A DNA stretch of 64,000 nt. It comes from Streptomyces sp. ERV7 (GTDB lineage Bacteria > Actinomycetota > Actinomycetes > Streptomycetales > Streptomycetaceae). The notes under the pieces were generated by a model. The model saw nothing but the letters and a program-made list of their open reading frames with translations. It had not been told where the DNA came from and made no database searches. The stretch spans positions 1 through 64,000 of the forward strand of contig NZ_LYOY01000029.1 of NCBI RefSeq assembly GCF_001653515.1. Reading direction: 5' to 3'. Position 1 is the first letter of the stretch. Every line of letters begins with the position of its first letter. Shown here piece after piece: positions 43,287 through 53,363 of this stretch. The translations under genes were made by a program, and so were the position numbers.

Positions 43287-44216
43287 TCAGTCGACGGGCG
43301 GTTCTTCGCGGCGCTCGGATCCCGTGTTGAAGCCGGACATCCCGCTGCCGAGGTTGCCGAACGCGCCGGACAGGCCCTTGAGCGCGTCGCCGATCTCGCT
43401 GGGCACGATCCAGAGCTTGTTGGCGTCTCCCTCGGCGATCTTCGGGAGCATCTGGAGGTACTGGTACGAGAGGAGCTTCTGGTCGGGGTCGCCCGCGTGG
43501 ATGGACTCGAAGACGGTGCGGATCGCCTGGGCCTCGCCCTCGGCGCGCAGTGCGGCGGCCTTGGCCTCGCCTTCGGCGCGCAGGATCGCGGACTGCTTCT
43601 CGCCCTCGGCGCGCAGGATCTCGGACTGCCGGACACCCTCGGCCTGGAGGATCGCGGCGCGCTTGTCACGGTCGGCGCGCATCTGCTTCTCCATCGAGTC
43701 CTGGATGGAGGTCGGCGGCTCGATCGCCTTCAGCTCGACGCGGTTGACGCGGATGCCCCACTTGCCGGTGGCCTCGTCGAGGACGCCGCGCAGGGCCGCG
43801 TTGATCTCCTCACGGGAGGTGAGGGTCCGCTCCAGGTCCATGCCGCCGATGATGTTGCGGAGGGTGGTGACGGTGAGCTGTTCGATCGCCTGGATGTAGC
43901 TGGCGACCTCGTACGTGGCGGCGCGGGCGTCGGTCACCTGGTAGTAGATGACGGTGTCGATGTTGACGACCAGGTTGTCCTGGGTGATCACCGGCTGCGG
44001 CGGGAACGGCACGACCTGCTCGCGGAGGTCGATGCGGTTGCGGATCGAGTCGATGAAGGGGACGACGATGTTCAGGCCCGCGTTCAGCGTCCTCGTATAG
44101 CGGCCGAAGCGCTCCACGATCGCGGCGCTGGCCTGCGGGATCACCTGGATGGTCTTGATCAGGGCGATGAAGACCAGCACCACCAGAATGATCAGGACGA
44201 TGATGATCGCTGACAT
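43287..44216 (-). CDS. SPFH/band-7 (stomatin-like) membrane protein, 309 aa
   Basis: One N-terminal hydrophobic anchor (SAIIIVLIILVVLVFIALI) is followed by the SPFH domain with ERFGRYTRTLNAGLN and DRVELKAIEPP-like sequence. A helical oligomerisation region has tandem ILRAEGEKQSAILRAEGEAK repeats. The start is ATG 44216. It is directly downstream of an NfeD-like gene; SPFH-NfeD pairing is a widely conserved membrane-organising module. It is probably a membrane microdomain scaffold or QmcA-type protein. Confidence 0.92.
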   Translation of the reverse strand: MSAIIIVLIILVVLVFIALIKTIQVIPQASAAIVERFGRYTRTLNAGLNIVVPFIDSIRNRIDLREQVVPFPPQPVITQDNLVVNIDTVIYYQVTDARAATYEVASYIQAIEQLTVTTLRNIIGGMDLERTLTSREEINAALRGVLDEATGKWGIRVNRVELKAIEPPTSIQDSMEKQMRADRDKRAAILQAEGVRQSEILRAEGEKQSAILRAEGEAKAAALRAEGEAQAIRTVFESIHAGDPDQKLLSYQYLQMLPKIAEGDANKLWIVPSEIGDALKGLSGAFGNLGSGMSGFNTGSERREEPPVD

Positions 44217-44295
44217 CGCGTTCCCCGTGCCTTTCTTGCCTCTAGGAAGTGCCCGGCAGCTGTGCGGCTCCCGGCCCGGATGATCCTGGCATGGT

Positions 44296-44718
44296 TCACA
44301 TGACGATGGCAGTCGCTCCGTCGATCTCGACCACATCGACCTGCTGACCGGGTTCGAACGACTGGCCGCCGTCGAGGGTGCGGGCCGACCAGACCTCGCC
44401 CGCGAGCTTGATCCGGCCGCCGCTGCCGTCGACTCTCTCCAGGACGACGGCCTGACGGCCCTTCAGTGCGTCGATGCCGGTGGCGAGACGGGGCCGCTCG
44501 GCGCTGTGCCGGGCCGCGATGGGCCGGACGACGGCGATCAGGGCCACCGAGACCACGACGAAGACGAGGACCTGCCCGACGGTTCCGAGCCCCAGGCCCG
44601 CGCCCACGGCCGCGGCGACCGCGCCGACGGCCAGCATGCCGAATTCCGGCATGGCGGTCAGCACCAGGGGAATCCCGAGACCAGCCGCCGCGATCAGCCA
44701 CCCAACCCATGCGTCCAC
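44296..44718 (-). CDS. NfeD-like membrane protein, 140 aa
   Basis: Two or three N-terminal hydrophobic helices (AWVGWLIAAAGLGIPLVL, LVFVVVSVALIAVVRPIA) are followed by a C-terminal OB-fold domain of about 60 residues (ALKGRQAVVLERVDGSGG, GEVWSARTLDGGQ). It is the short NfeD1b form without a protease domain. The start is GTG 44718. It is upstream of the SPFH gene by about 80 bp and probably works with it at the membrane. Confidence 0.88.
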   Translation of the reverse strand: MDAWVGWLIAAAGLGIPLVLTAMPEFGMLAVGAVAAAVGAGLGLGTVGQVLVFVVVSVALIAVVRPIAARHSAERPRLATGIDALKGRQAVVLERVDGSGGRIKLAGEVWSARTLDGGQSFEPGQQVDVVEIDGATAIVM

Positions 44719-44777
44719 GAGTTCATGGTAGGTCCGGGCACCCCGTCACGGACAGTGCACCTGCGATCCGCGAGGGG

Positions 44778-45569
<792 letters not shown>

Positions 45570-45707
45570 GAGCGCGTTGTCTCCCCATGCAATCGTCTTG
45601 AGGTCCGGGCTGTGCCTGTGCGCAGGGTCCCGGGGAAGTCTCCCAGGGAAAACCTACGCCACTGCGGGAGTGGACCTGCCGTGAGGGCCAGTACCTAGGC
45701 TGGGTCC

Positions 45708-45816
45708 ATGTTCTCGGAACCACGTTCAGGTCGGCTGGCCGCATGGGGAAATGCCCTGTTGGCCGGGAAAGTTTCACCGGATGACGCCGCGTCGGCGATC
45801 GTCGGCGACGACACGG
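45708..45816 (+). pseudogene. 5' fragment of a conserved hypothetical gene, cut at a junction
   Basis: ATG 45708 opens a frame with convincing coding character (MFSEPRSGRLAAWGNALLAG, then VSPDDAASAIVGDDT). It resembles the start of a longer Streptomyces hypothetical protein with an AWGNALL motif, from memory of the family. After codon 36 the frame becomes a shadow of the aminotransferase, which is read in a different frame. The rest of this gene is absent. The junction is near 45816. Confidence 0.6.
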
Positions 45817-46932
45817 GGCGGGACCGTGGTCGCCGCCGCGCCCTCGGTCGCCTCTCGGCGCCCGCCGAAGGTGCCGGAGGGGCTGCGGGACCTCGCGGGC
45901 GGCCACCCCGACCCCGCCTTCCTGCCCGAACTGCCCGCGCCGGTGCGGATGACGGCCGGCGCCCGGTCGCACCGGGCGACTCCCCGGCTTCCTTTGCTGG
46001 AGGAGCGTGTCCAGGAGTGGCTGGGCGCCGACGGCGTGCCGAACGGGTCGGTGACCTTCGCCCATGGCGCGCTCGACTGCGTGGCCCGGCTGCTCACCAC
46101 CGAGCTGCGGCCCGGCGACGCGGTGGCCATGGAGGACCCCGGCTACCACCATCTGCTCGACCTGGTGCAGGTGATGGGGCTGCGTACGGTCCCGGTCGCC
46201 GTCGACGACGAGGGGATGCGGCCCGAGGCCCTGCGCGAGGCGCTGCGGGCCGGGGCGCGGGCCGTGGTGTGCAGCCCGCGGGCGCAGAACCCGTACGGCG
46301 GCTGCTTCTCCGAGCGGCGCCGGGACGAGCTGGTGGAGGTGCTGCGGGGGGCTCCCGAGGTGCTGGTGATCGAGAACGACCACGCCGCGGAGATCGCGGG
46401 GGCGCCGCTGCACACCCTGACGGAGGGCGGGCGGCTGGCCCGCTGGGCGCATGTGCGCACGGTGACGAAGTACCTGGGCACGGACCTGCGGTGGGCCGCC
46501 GCCGCCTGTGACCCGGCGACGCTGGCGCGGCACGACGGCCGGCTGCTGCTGACCTCCGGCTGGGTCAGCCATCTGCTCCAGGGCACGGTCCTCGGGCTGC
46601 TCACCGACCGGATGGCGCAGGAGCTCGTGCACCGCGCGCGTGACGCCTACGGAGAGCGGCGCCGCGCACTGGCGGGCGAGCTGGAGCGGCGCGGGATCGC
46701 CTCGCACGGGGCGAGCGGGATGAACCTGTGGGTGCCGGTGCGGGACGAGTCCGCGGTGGTGAACGGGCTGCGCTCGCGCGGGTGGTGGGTCGCCGCCGGG
46801 GCACGGTTCCGGATCGCTTCGGGGGCCGGTGTACGGATCACCGCGGCGGGACTGGAGCCGGCCGAGGCGGCCCGGCTGGCCTCGGACTTCGGCGAGGTGC
46901 TGGGCGAGTCCGAGGCCACGTACGGAGGGTGA
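45817..46932 (+). pseudogene. MocR-type aminotransferase domain lacking its GntR DNA-binding domain
   Basis: The sequence reads like a MocR regulator from the last strand of its GntR wing (RGGTVVAAAPSV) onward. It has the linker VPEGLRDLAGGHPDPAFLP, then the fold-type-I aminotransferase domain with the PLP lysine in VRTVTKYLGTDLR (about residue 240 of the open frame). The ~75-residue winged-helix N-terminus is missing. The only upstream starts in frame (45751, 45781) lie inside the fragment of a different gene. It is therefore a 5'-truncated MocR gene at a junction near 45816, not a free-standing aminotransferase. Confidence 0.75.
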
Positions 46933-46975
46933 GAGGCCGCGCCCCGGCCCTGTGGGCGGCCGGGGCGCACTCCGG

Positions 46976-48964
46976 TCAGCCGTGCTTGCGGGCCACCGCC
47001 TCGTAGAAGCGCAGCAGGTCGAGGTTGTCGACCGAGCCCGGGTTGACCGCCTTCTCCAGCGGCGTGCCCTGGAGCAGGCGCTTGACCGGCACCTCGATGC
47101 GCTTGCCCGTCAGTGTGTGCGGCACACCCGGGACTTCGATGATCTCGTCCGGGACGTGGCGCGGGGAGAGCTGCTCCCGGATCGCCTGCTTGACCTTCGT
47201 ACGGAGGGCGTCGTCCAGGACGGCGCCCTCGGCGAGGTGGACGAAGAGCGGCATCCAGTAGCCGCCGTCCGGCTCTTCGAGGCCGATGACCAGGGACTCG
47301 CGGATCTCCGGGAGGCGTTCGACGACTTCGTAGATGTCGGCCGACCCCATACGGACGCCCTGGCGGTTGAGGGTGGAGTCGGAACGGCCGTGGATGACGA
47401 CCGAGCCGTGGTCGGTGATCGTGATCCAGTCGCCGTGGCGCCACACGCCGGGGAACATCTCGAAGTAGCTGTCGCGGTAGCGGCTGCCGTCCGGGTCGTT
47501 CCAGAACCGGATCGGCATGGAGGGCATCGGGTTGACCACGACCAGCTCGCCCACCTCGCCCGTCACCGGCTTGCCCTGCGGGTCCCAGGCCTGCAGATCC
47601 GTGCCCAGACAGGCGGCCTGGAGCTCGCCGATGTGCACGGGGAGCGTGGGGACGGCTCCCGCGAAGCAGGAGCACACATCGGTGCCGCCGCTGACCGAGG
47701 CGATCCAAAGGTCCTCGCGGACCTCGTCGTGCAGCCAGCGGAAGCCGTCGGGCGGGAGCGGCGAGCCGGTGGTGGCGACGCACTTCACGCGCGAGAGGTC
47801 GTGGTCGCGGGACGGGTGCACGTCCGCCTTGCCGCAGGCCATCACATAGGCGGCGGAGGTGCCGAAGAGGGTGGCGCCGGTGCGCTCGGCGATGGCCCAC
47901 TGGGCGCCGGTCTCCGGGAAGCCCGGGCTGCCGTCGTACAGGACGACCGTGGTGCCGGTCAGCAGGCCGGAGACGAGGAAGTTCCACATCATCCAGCCGG
48001 TGGAGGTGTACCAGAAGAAGCGGTCCTCGGGGCCCAGGTCGCAGTGGAGGCCGAGCTGCTTGAAGTGTTCGAGGAGGATGCCGCCCTGGGACTGGACGAT
48101 GGCCTTGGGCAGGCCGGTCGTGCCGGAGGAGTAGAGCACCCAGAGCGGGTGGTCGAAGGGAACTTGCTCGAAGACCGGCTCGTTGTCACTCTCAGTGAGC
48201 GAGGACCAGTCGAGAGTTCCTTGGGGGGCAGGGGTGCCGAGCAGCGGGATGTGGACGACGGCGCGCAGGGTGGGCAGTTCACGGCGGAGCTCCGCGACGA
48301 CGTCGCTCCGGTCGTGCTCCTTGCCGCCGTAGCGGTAGCCGTCGACGGTGAACAGGACGACGGGTTCGACCTGCTGGAACCGGTCGAGGACGCTGCGCGC
48401 GCCGAAGTCGGGGGCGCAGGACGTCCACACGGCGCCGACGGCCGCGGTGGCCAGGAGCGCGGTGACGGCCTGCGGGATGTTCGGCAGATACCCGCTGACG
48501 CGGTCGCCGGGCCGTACGCCGAGGGCGCGCAGCTCGGCGGCGAGCGAGCCGACCTGGCGGCGCAGCTCCGCCCAGCTGGTGGCGACGGGCTCGTGCCTCT
48601 CGTCGACGTGGAGCAGCGCGGCGTCGTCGGCGCGGGCCGGGTCCTCGGCGGTGCGCAGCGCGTGCTCGGCGTAGTTGAGGGTGGCGCCGGGGAACCACTG
48701 GGCGCCCGGCATCGACCGGTCGCCGAGCACCGTTTCGTACGGGGTGGAGAAGCGCACGTCGAACCAGTCGGCGACAGCCTTCCAGAAGGTGTCGAGTTCG
48801 GCGACGGACCAGCGGTGCAGCGCCTCGTAGCCGCCCTCGGCGGGTGCGCCGTACCGCTCGGCGGCCCAGGTCTGGAACGCGGTGATCCGCGCCCCGGCGA
48901 TGCGGTCGGGGCCCGGCTGCCACAGGGGCGCGGGCTGCGGCGCGGCGTTCGCTGGTGAGGTCAT
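46976..48964 (-). CDS. Acetoacetyl-CoA synthetase (AacS-type), 662 aa
   Basis: An ANL-superfamily enzyme activating acetoacetate to acetoacetyl-CoA via an adenylate. It shows the WFPGATLNYAEHAL N-terminal motif of the AacS/acetyl-CoA synthetase group. The phosphate loop is LYSSGTTGLPKAIVQSQGG, the hinge region is HGRSDSTLNRQGVRMG, and the catalytic Lys is in LTGKRIEVPVKRLLQG. The start is ATG 48964 with GGGAG 9 nt upstream; the open frame extends further without support. The length fits the family (about 650 aa). It is probably monocistronic. Confidence 0.93.
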   Translation of the reverse strand: MTSPANAAPQPAPLWQPGPDRIAGARITAFQTWAAERYGAPAEGGYEALHRWSVAELDTFWKAVADWFDVRFSTPYETVLGDRSMPGAQWFPGATLNYAEHALRTAEDPARADDAALLHVDERHEPVATSWAELRRQVGSLAAELRALGVRPGDRVSGYLPNIPQAVTALLATAAVGAVWTSCAPDFGARSVLDRFQQVEPVVLFTVDGYRYGGKEHDRSDVVAELRRELPTLRAVVHIPLLGTPAPQGTLDWSSLTESDNEPVFEQVPFDHPLWVLYSSGTTGLPKAIVQSQGGILLEHFKQLGLHCDLGPEDRFFWYTSTGWMMWNFLVSGLLTGTTVVLYDGSPGFPETGAQWAIAERTGATLFGTSAAYVMACGKADVHPSRDHDLSRVKCVATTGSPLPPDGFRWLHDEVREDLWIASVSGGTDVCSCFAGAVPTLPVHIGELQAACLGTDLQAWDPQGKPVTGEVGELVVVNPMPSMPIRFWNDPDGSRYRDSYFEMFPGVWRHGDWITITDHGSVVIHGRSDSTLNRQGVRMGSADIYEVVERLPEIRESLVIGLEEPDGGYWMPLFVHLAEGAVLDDALRTKVKQAIREQLSPRHVPDEIIEVPGVPHTLTGKRIEVPVKRLLQGTPLEKAVNPGSVDNLDLLRFYEAVARKHG

Positions 48965-48995
48965 GGGTCGGCTCCCGGGCTGGTACGCGTCGTGT

Positions 48996-49016
48996 GCGTG
49001 TGCCGCGCGCACACGC
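48996..49016. promoter_or_regulatory. Inverted repeat upstream of the acetoacetyl-CoA synthetase gene
   Basis: GCGTGTGC-CGCGC-GCACACGC, with 8-bp perfect arms, about 32 bp upstream of the gene start. It could be an operator or an mRNA leader hairpin. No regulator is linked. Confidence 0.35.
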
Positions 49017-49182
49017 GTAGGGGTGTGCGCATGCGGCGGCTCACAGGGACCATGCCATGTGATCGTCTTCCGCACCAGGGTGTCCCGCCCATAGTCCGGC
49101 AGCTGTCGATGTGGTGCCACCACGGGTGAACGGAAGTTGAACGAAGCACACAGCTCATGAGGCGGATGGCAGGGTGAGCCGC

Positions 49183-50508
49183 ATGGACGGCAATGACCTG
49201 GTGCGCTCGGTGAAAGCGGTCGGCTCGGTGCAGGGGCTGCGGGCGGTCCGCTCGGCCCTGCGGCGGCGCCGTGCGGACGCGTGGGGGCTGCCCGCACGCG
49301 GCCCCGAGCGCGCCCGGGTGCCCGGTCAGGTGCGGGATGCGGAGCCCCGGCCGGGTGGTGGCGTGGTGCGGTTCGCGCGCTCCGAGCTGGAGGTGCGGGT
49401 GGCGTCGGGCGGCGCCGTGTTCTGGGGCTGGGACGGAGCCGGTCCGGAGCCGTCCTACGCGCTCGCCGGGCCCGCGCCCGAGCCCGACGCGCGCGCCGTC
49501 CTGGAGCCCGACACGGACGGCGGCTGGCGGGTGGTCTCCGAACGGGTGATGGTGGCGGTGTCCCGGCACGGGGCCGTGGAGGTGCGCACCCCTGGCGGCG
49601 TGGTCCTCCGCCGCGAGCTGCCGCCGCGCTGGTGGGAGCCGGTCGGCGGCGGTCCCGCGCGCTGGGTGCAGCGCTCCGAAGTCCCCGCCGACGCGCGCGT
49701 GTTCGGGCTCGGCGGGCGGGCGGACGGCCCCCGGCTGCGCGACCGGGCGTACCGGCTGTGGAACTCGGACCCGCGCGGCGGCTTCGCCCCCGGCGACGAC
49801 CCGCTGTACATCACGATGCCGGTGCAGCTGGTGGTGGCGGACGCCGGGACCCATCTGGCGTTCTACGACAACACCTGGGACGGCCGGGTCCTGCTGCGCG
49901 AGGGCGAGGAGGGTGCCGGGTCCGGGCACGACCGGCACGGGAGCAGCGAGCTGCGGATGGAGGGCGGGCCGCTGCGCTGCTGGGTGGTGGCGGGCACCCC
50001 CGCGCGCGTGCTGCAGGGATGGACGGCGCTGACCGGCGCGCCCGCGCTGCCGCCGTCGTGGGCGCTCGGCCCGCAGCACGCCCGCTGGGGCTTCGGCAGC
50101 GAGGCCGAGGTGCGCCGGGTCGTGGCCGGGTACCGCGAGCACGGGCTGCCGCTGTCCGCGCTCCATCTGGACATCGACCACTACGACGCCCACCAGGTGT
50201 TCACGGTCGACCGCGAGCACTTCCCGGATCTGCCCCGGCTCGCCAAGGACCTGGCCGAGGACGGTGTGCGGCTGGTGTCGATCGTCGACCCGGCGGTGAA
50301 GGCGCAGCGCGGCAACGCGGTGTACGAGGGCGGTCTCGCGGCGGACGCGTTCGTGCGGGACGCGCGCGGCGACGAGGTGCGGGGCGTGGTCTGGCCGGGC
50401 GAGTGCGCGTATCCCGACTTCACCGATCCACGCGCGCGTGAGTGGTGGGGCGGGCTCTACCAGGAGCGGCTCGACCAGGGCTTCGCCGGGGTGTGGCACG
50501 ACATGAAG
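49183..50508 (+). pseudogene. GH31 alpha-glucosidase, truncated after the catalytic nucleophile motif
   Basis: About 440 residues match the N-terminal beta-sandwich and the first part of the catalytic barrel of a GH31 enzyme: FGLGGRADGPRLRDRAYRLW, PPSWALGPQHARWGFGSEAE and LSALHLDIDHYDAHQVFTVD. The barrel continues to GFAGVWHDM, which holds the nucleophile Asp of the WHDMNE motif. From 50506 the next codons should encode NEP but read KGL, and GH31 similarity ends. The second half (about 340 residues, including the acid/base Asp) is absent. The frame stays open to 51327 as a shadow of the SDR gene. The start is ATG 49183. Confidence 0.85.
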
Positions 50509-50596
50509 GGGCTGTCGGCGGAACCCTGCCCGTGCGGCCGGCGCGCACCGCCGACGTGGGACAGCGACGCAGCGGACTGTGAGGGGACGGAAGATC

Positions 50597-51295
50597 ATGC
50601 CGGTAGCGATCATCACGGGGGCTTCGAAGGGGCTCGGGCGGGCGCTCGCGGGGGCGCTGGCCGCACGCGGCTGGGACCTCGTCCTGGACGCCAGGACCGC
50701 GTCCGTACTACAGGAGACGGCCGGGGAGCTGGCGCGGCCCGGGGCGAAGGTCGTGGCGCTCGCCGGGGACGTGACGGACGCCGTGCACCGCCGGGCGCTG
50801 GTGGTGGCGGCAGCGGAGCTGGGCGGGCTCGACCTGCTGGTGCACAACGCGAGCGCGCTGGGCGCCGAGCCGCTGGTGCCGCTGGAGCGGCAGGGCCTGG
50901 ACGGCTTCCGGGCGGCTCTGGAGACCAATGTCGTGGCGGCGCTCGGGCTCGTACAGGAGTCGCTCGGCCTGCTGCGGAGCTCGAAGGCGGGCGCGGTGCT
51001 CGCGGTCAGTTCGGACGCGGCGGCCGAGGCCTATGCGACCTGGGGCGGGTACGGGGCGTCCAAGGCGGCGCTCGACCAGCTGGCGGCCGTGCTCGCGGTG
51101 GAGGAGCCGGGGCTGCGGGTGTGGGCGGTGGACCCGGGCGACATGCGCACCGATCTGTACCGGGCGGCCGTGCCGGGCGACGAGGAGGGGCGGCCGGAGC
51201 CGGAGACGGTGGTACCGGGCTTCCTGAGCCTGATCGAGCGGCGCCCGGTGAGCGGGCGGTACACGGCTGCCGCGCTGGTGGAGGTGGCCCGATGA
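50597..51295 (+). CDS. Short-chain dehydrogenase/reductase, 232 aa
   Basis: A classical SDR. The cofactor motif is TGASKGLGRAL at residue 8, NNAG is replaced by HNAS, the catalytic Ser is in LAVSSDAA, and the active site is YGASKAA (YxxxK). The C-terminal segment is AVDPGDMRTDLY. It ends 29 bp before the QueA-like gene and likely forms an operon with it. It begins 89 bp after the GH31 breakpoint. The substrate is unknown. Confidence 0.92.
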   Translation: MPVAIITGASKGLGRALAGALAARGWDLVLDARTASVLQETAGELARPGAKVVALAGDVTDAVHRRALVVAAAELGGLDLLVHNASALGAEPLVPLERQGLDGFRAALETNVVAALGLVQESLGLLRSSKAGAVLAVSSDAAAEAYATWGGYGASKAALDQLAAVLAVEEPGLRVWAVDPGDMRTDLYRAAVPGDEEGRPEPETVVPGFLSLIERRPVSGRYTAAALVEVAR

Positions 51296-51323
51296 GGCAG
51301 CGCGCCACGGCGCGGTGGGCGCG

Positions 51324-52403
51324 ATGACGGCGGACATCGCCGTCCGGGTGCCCGAGGAGCTGATGGCCTCGGTGCCCGCCGAGGTGCGCGGCTCGGGGCG
51401 GGACGACGTACGGCTGCTGGTGTCGCGCGGCACCGAGGTCTCCCATCACACCTTCCGGGAGCTGGCCGGACAGCTGCGGGCCGGTGACGTCCTGGTCGTC
51501 AACACCTCGGCGACCATGCCGTCCGCCGTGGACGGCACGGTGGACGGCGAGCGGGTGGTGGTGCACTTCTCGACGCTGGGCCCGGACGGGCGCTGGGCGG
51601 TCGAGCTGCGCGCTCCGCAGCCCTCGGGCAGCACCCGGCGGCGTACCGGTACGCGCGCGTGGACGACGGTGGCGCTGCCGGGCGGGCGGCGCCTGGTGCT
51701 GGAGGAGGCGCTGAGCGCGGACGGGGACCGGCTGTGGTGGGCCCGGGCGGACACCTCGGACGTGCCGGGGCTGCTGGTGAGGTACGGGCGGCCGATCCGG
51801 TACGCGTACACGGCGGGCGACCAGCCGCTGTCCGCGTACCAGACGGTCTTCGCGCTGCCCTCGGCGGACGGGGTGGGCTCGGCGGAGATGCCGAGCGCGG
51901 CGCGGCCCTTCACGGTGGAGCTCGTCGCGGAGCTGGTGCGGCGCGGGGTGCAGTTCGCGCCGCTCACCCTGCACACGGGGGTGGCCTCGGCACAGGCGCA
52001 CGAGCCGCCGTATCCGGAGCGGTTCGAGGTGCCGGTGTCCACGGCGCGGCTGGTGAACGCGGCGCGCGCCGGGGGCGGGCGGATCGTGGCGGTGGGGACC
52101 ACGGCGGTGCGGGCGCTGGAGTCGGCCGCCGGGGCGGACGGGATCGTACGGGCCGCGTCGGGGTTGACGGATCTGGTGGTGACGCCCGAGCGCGGGGTAC
52201 GCGTGGTGGACGGGCTGCTGACCGGGCTGCACGAACCGGAGGCCTCGCATCTGCTGATGCTGGAGGCGCTCGCGGGGCGGGCGGCGGTGGGCGCCGCGTA
52301 CGCCGAGGCGCTGAGCGGGCTCTATCTCTGGCACGAGTTCGGCGACGTCCACCTCATCCTTCCGGACGAGAACCCTTACGCACCGAATTGCTCATGCAAC
52401 TGA
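51324..52403 (+). CDS. QueA-like S-adenosylmethionine:tRNA ribosyltransferase-isomerase, 359 aa
   Basis: Related to QueA, which adds the epoxycyclopentanediol precursor in queuosine synthesis. Recognisable parts are HHTFRELAGQLRAGDVLVVN near the start, PFTVELVAELVRRGVQFAP, and GGRIVAVGTTAVRALES. The canonical HVGxGTFxPV motif is replaced by LTLHTGVASAQAHEPPYPE. No other queuosine gene is in the window, so it may be a paralogue with another substrate. The start is ATG 51324. It follows the SDR gene closely. Confidence 0.8.
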   Translation: MTADIAVRVPEELMASVPAEVRGSGRDDVRLLVSRGTEVSHHTFRELAGQLRAGDVLVVNTSATMPSAVDGTVDGERVVVHFSTLGPDGRWAVELRAPQPSGSTRRRTGTRAWTTVALPGGRRLVLEEALSADGDRLWWARADTSDVPGLLVRYGRPIRYAYTAGDQPLSAYQTVFALPSADGVGSAEMPSAARPFTVELVAELVRRGVQFAPLTLHTGVASAQAHEPPYPERFEVPVSTARLVNAARAGGGRIVAVGTTAVRALESAAGADGIVRAASGLTDLVVTPERGVRVVDGLLTGLHEPEASHLLMLEALAGRAAVGAAYAEALSGLYLWHEFGDVHLILPDENPYAPNCSCN

Positions 52404-52503
52404 TGGTGAGACTGTTACGTGGTCGATGTGAGCCCGCGCATAGGACGCACATCACTTACGAAGCAGCATAGTGGAGGCATAAAGGCCCTGTGAGCGGGGT
52501 GAG

Positions 52504-52535
52504 CAGGGGCGGGAGGCGCGTTTTCCCCGCCCCTG
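52504..52535 (+). terminator. Hairpin terminator after the QueA-like gene
   Basis: Stem CAGGGGCGGG / CCCGCCCCTG with a 12-nt loop containing TTTT, about 100 bp after the stop. The trailing sequence is not a U-tract. Confidence 0.6.
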
Positions 52536-52565
52536 ATCCACTATCTCGGTTCGTACGTCACACCT

Positions 52566-52595
52566 TTGCCACAGGATTTTGCGGCCGCTAAGAAT
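52566..52595 (+). promoter_or_regulatory. Promoter of the transglycosylase gene
   Basis: TTGCCA (-35), a 17-nt spacer and TAAGAAT (-10), about 83 bp upstream of the ATG. Both spacing and sequence fit the principal sigma factor. Confidence 0.6.
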
Positions 52596-52677
52596 GGCTC
52601 CCGTCGCACAGCGCTGCGGCTCACCGCCGCGGCGCTTTCGTGTGCCGTCCCCGCCATTCGGAAGAGGTCCCACAACC

Positions 52678-53343
52678 ATGCCCGAGTCCAGCAACCCTGG
52701 TCACAGTCGTCTGAACAAGACGCACAAGATCTCGATTGCCGGTGTCGCCGCCCTCGGCGCCGCCGCCCTCGCCTTCTCTGTCCTGCCGGGCAGTGGCGAG
52801 TCGGGTACCGCCGTGGCCGCCGAGCCCGTCGCCTTCTCCGTGACCGCCGCCGGCACCAACGCGAAGGCCGTCGAGGCGAACATCGCCAAGCAGCACGTCA
52901 CCGCCGCCAAGCAGGCCAAGGCGAAGGCCGCGGCCGACGCGAAGGCCAAGGCCGAGGCCGAGGCGAAGAAGCGCGCGGCCGAGGCCGCCGCGAGCCGCGC
53001 CGCCGCCCGCAAGCCGGTGTACGCCAACAACCTGGACGGCTGGATCCGCGAGTCCCTGGACATCATGAAGTCCAAGGGCATCCCGGGTTCGTACAACGGT
53101 CTGTACCGCAACATCATGCGTGAGTCGACCGGCAACCCGAACGCCATCAACGGCTGGGACATCAACGCCATCAACGGTGTCCCGTCGAAGGGTCTGCTCC
53201 AGGTCATCCAGCCGACCTTCACCGCGTACCACGTGGCCGGCACGTCGTGGAACATCTACGACCCGGTCGCCAACATCACCGCCGCCGCCAACTACGCGGC
53301 GGACAAGTACGGCTCGATGGACAACGTCAACGGCGCCTACTGA
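52678..53343 (+). CDS. Secreted transglycosylase (SLT domain), 221 aa
   Basis: A cell-wall lytic enzyme candidate. A signal-like N-terminus (KISIAGVAALGAAALAFSVL, probable cleavage near AVAAE) is followed by a long Ala/Lys-rich helix (residues ~65-110, AKAKAAADAKAKAEAEAKKR). The SLT domain then reads NIMRESTGNPNAIN with the catalytic Glu, followed by KGLLQVIQPTFTAYH. The ATG has AAGAGGT about 10 nt upstream. It is short and single-domain, without LysM or other wall-binding modules. I looked for, but did not find, a clear cyclic-di-AMP riboswitch in the leader. Confidence 0.92.
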   Translation: MPESSNPGHSRLNKTHKISIAGVAALGAAALAFSVLPGSGESGTAVAAEPVAFSVTAAGTNAKAVEANIAKQHVTAAKQAKAKAAADAKAKAEAEAKKRAAEAAASRAAARKPVYANNLDGWIRESLDIMKSKGIPGSYNGLYRNIMRESTGNPNAINGWDINAINGVPSKGLLQVIQPTFTAYHVAGTSWNIYDPVANITAAANYAADKYGSMDNVNGAY

Positions 53344-53363
53344 CCGAGGCCGACGGCACACGA

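Noticed and set aside
45751..46932. Annotating the aminotransferase as a complete gene starting at 45751
   Set aside because: Its first ~22 codons lie out of frame within the start of another gene, and the MocR similarity begins only at the end of the DNA-binding domain.
50509..51327. Continuation of the GH31 frame to 51327 as one long protein
   Set aside because: After WHDM the translation has no GH31 similarity and is an out-of-frame shadow of the SDR gene, which has intact motifs.
52404..52677. Cyclic-di-AMP (ydaO-type) riboswitch before the transglycosylase gene
   Set aside because: Such riboswitches precede many Streptomyces cell-wall hydrolase genes, but I could not find the conserved core here; only a terminator hairpin and a promoter are visible.
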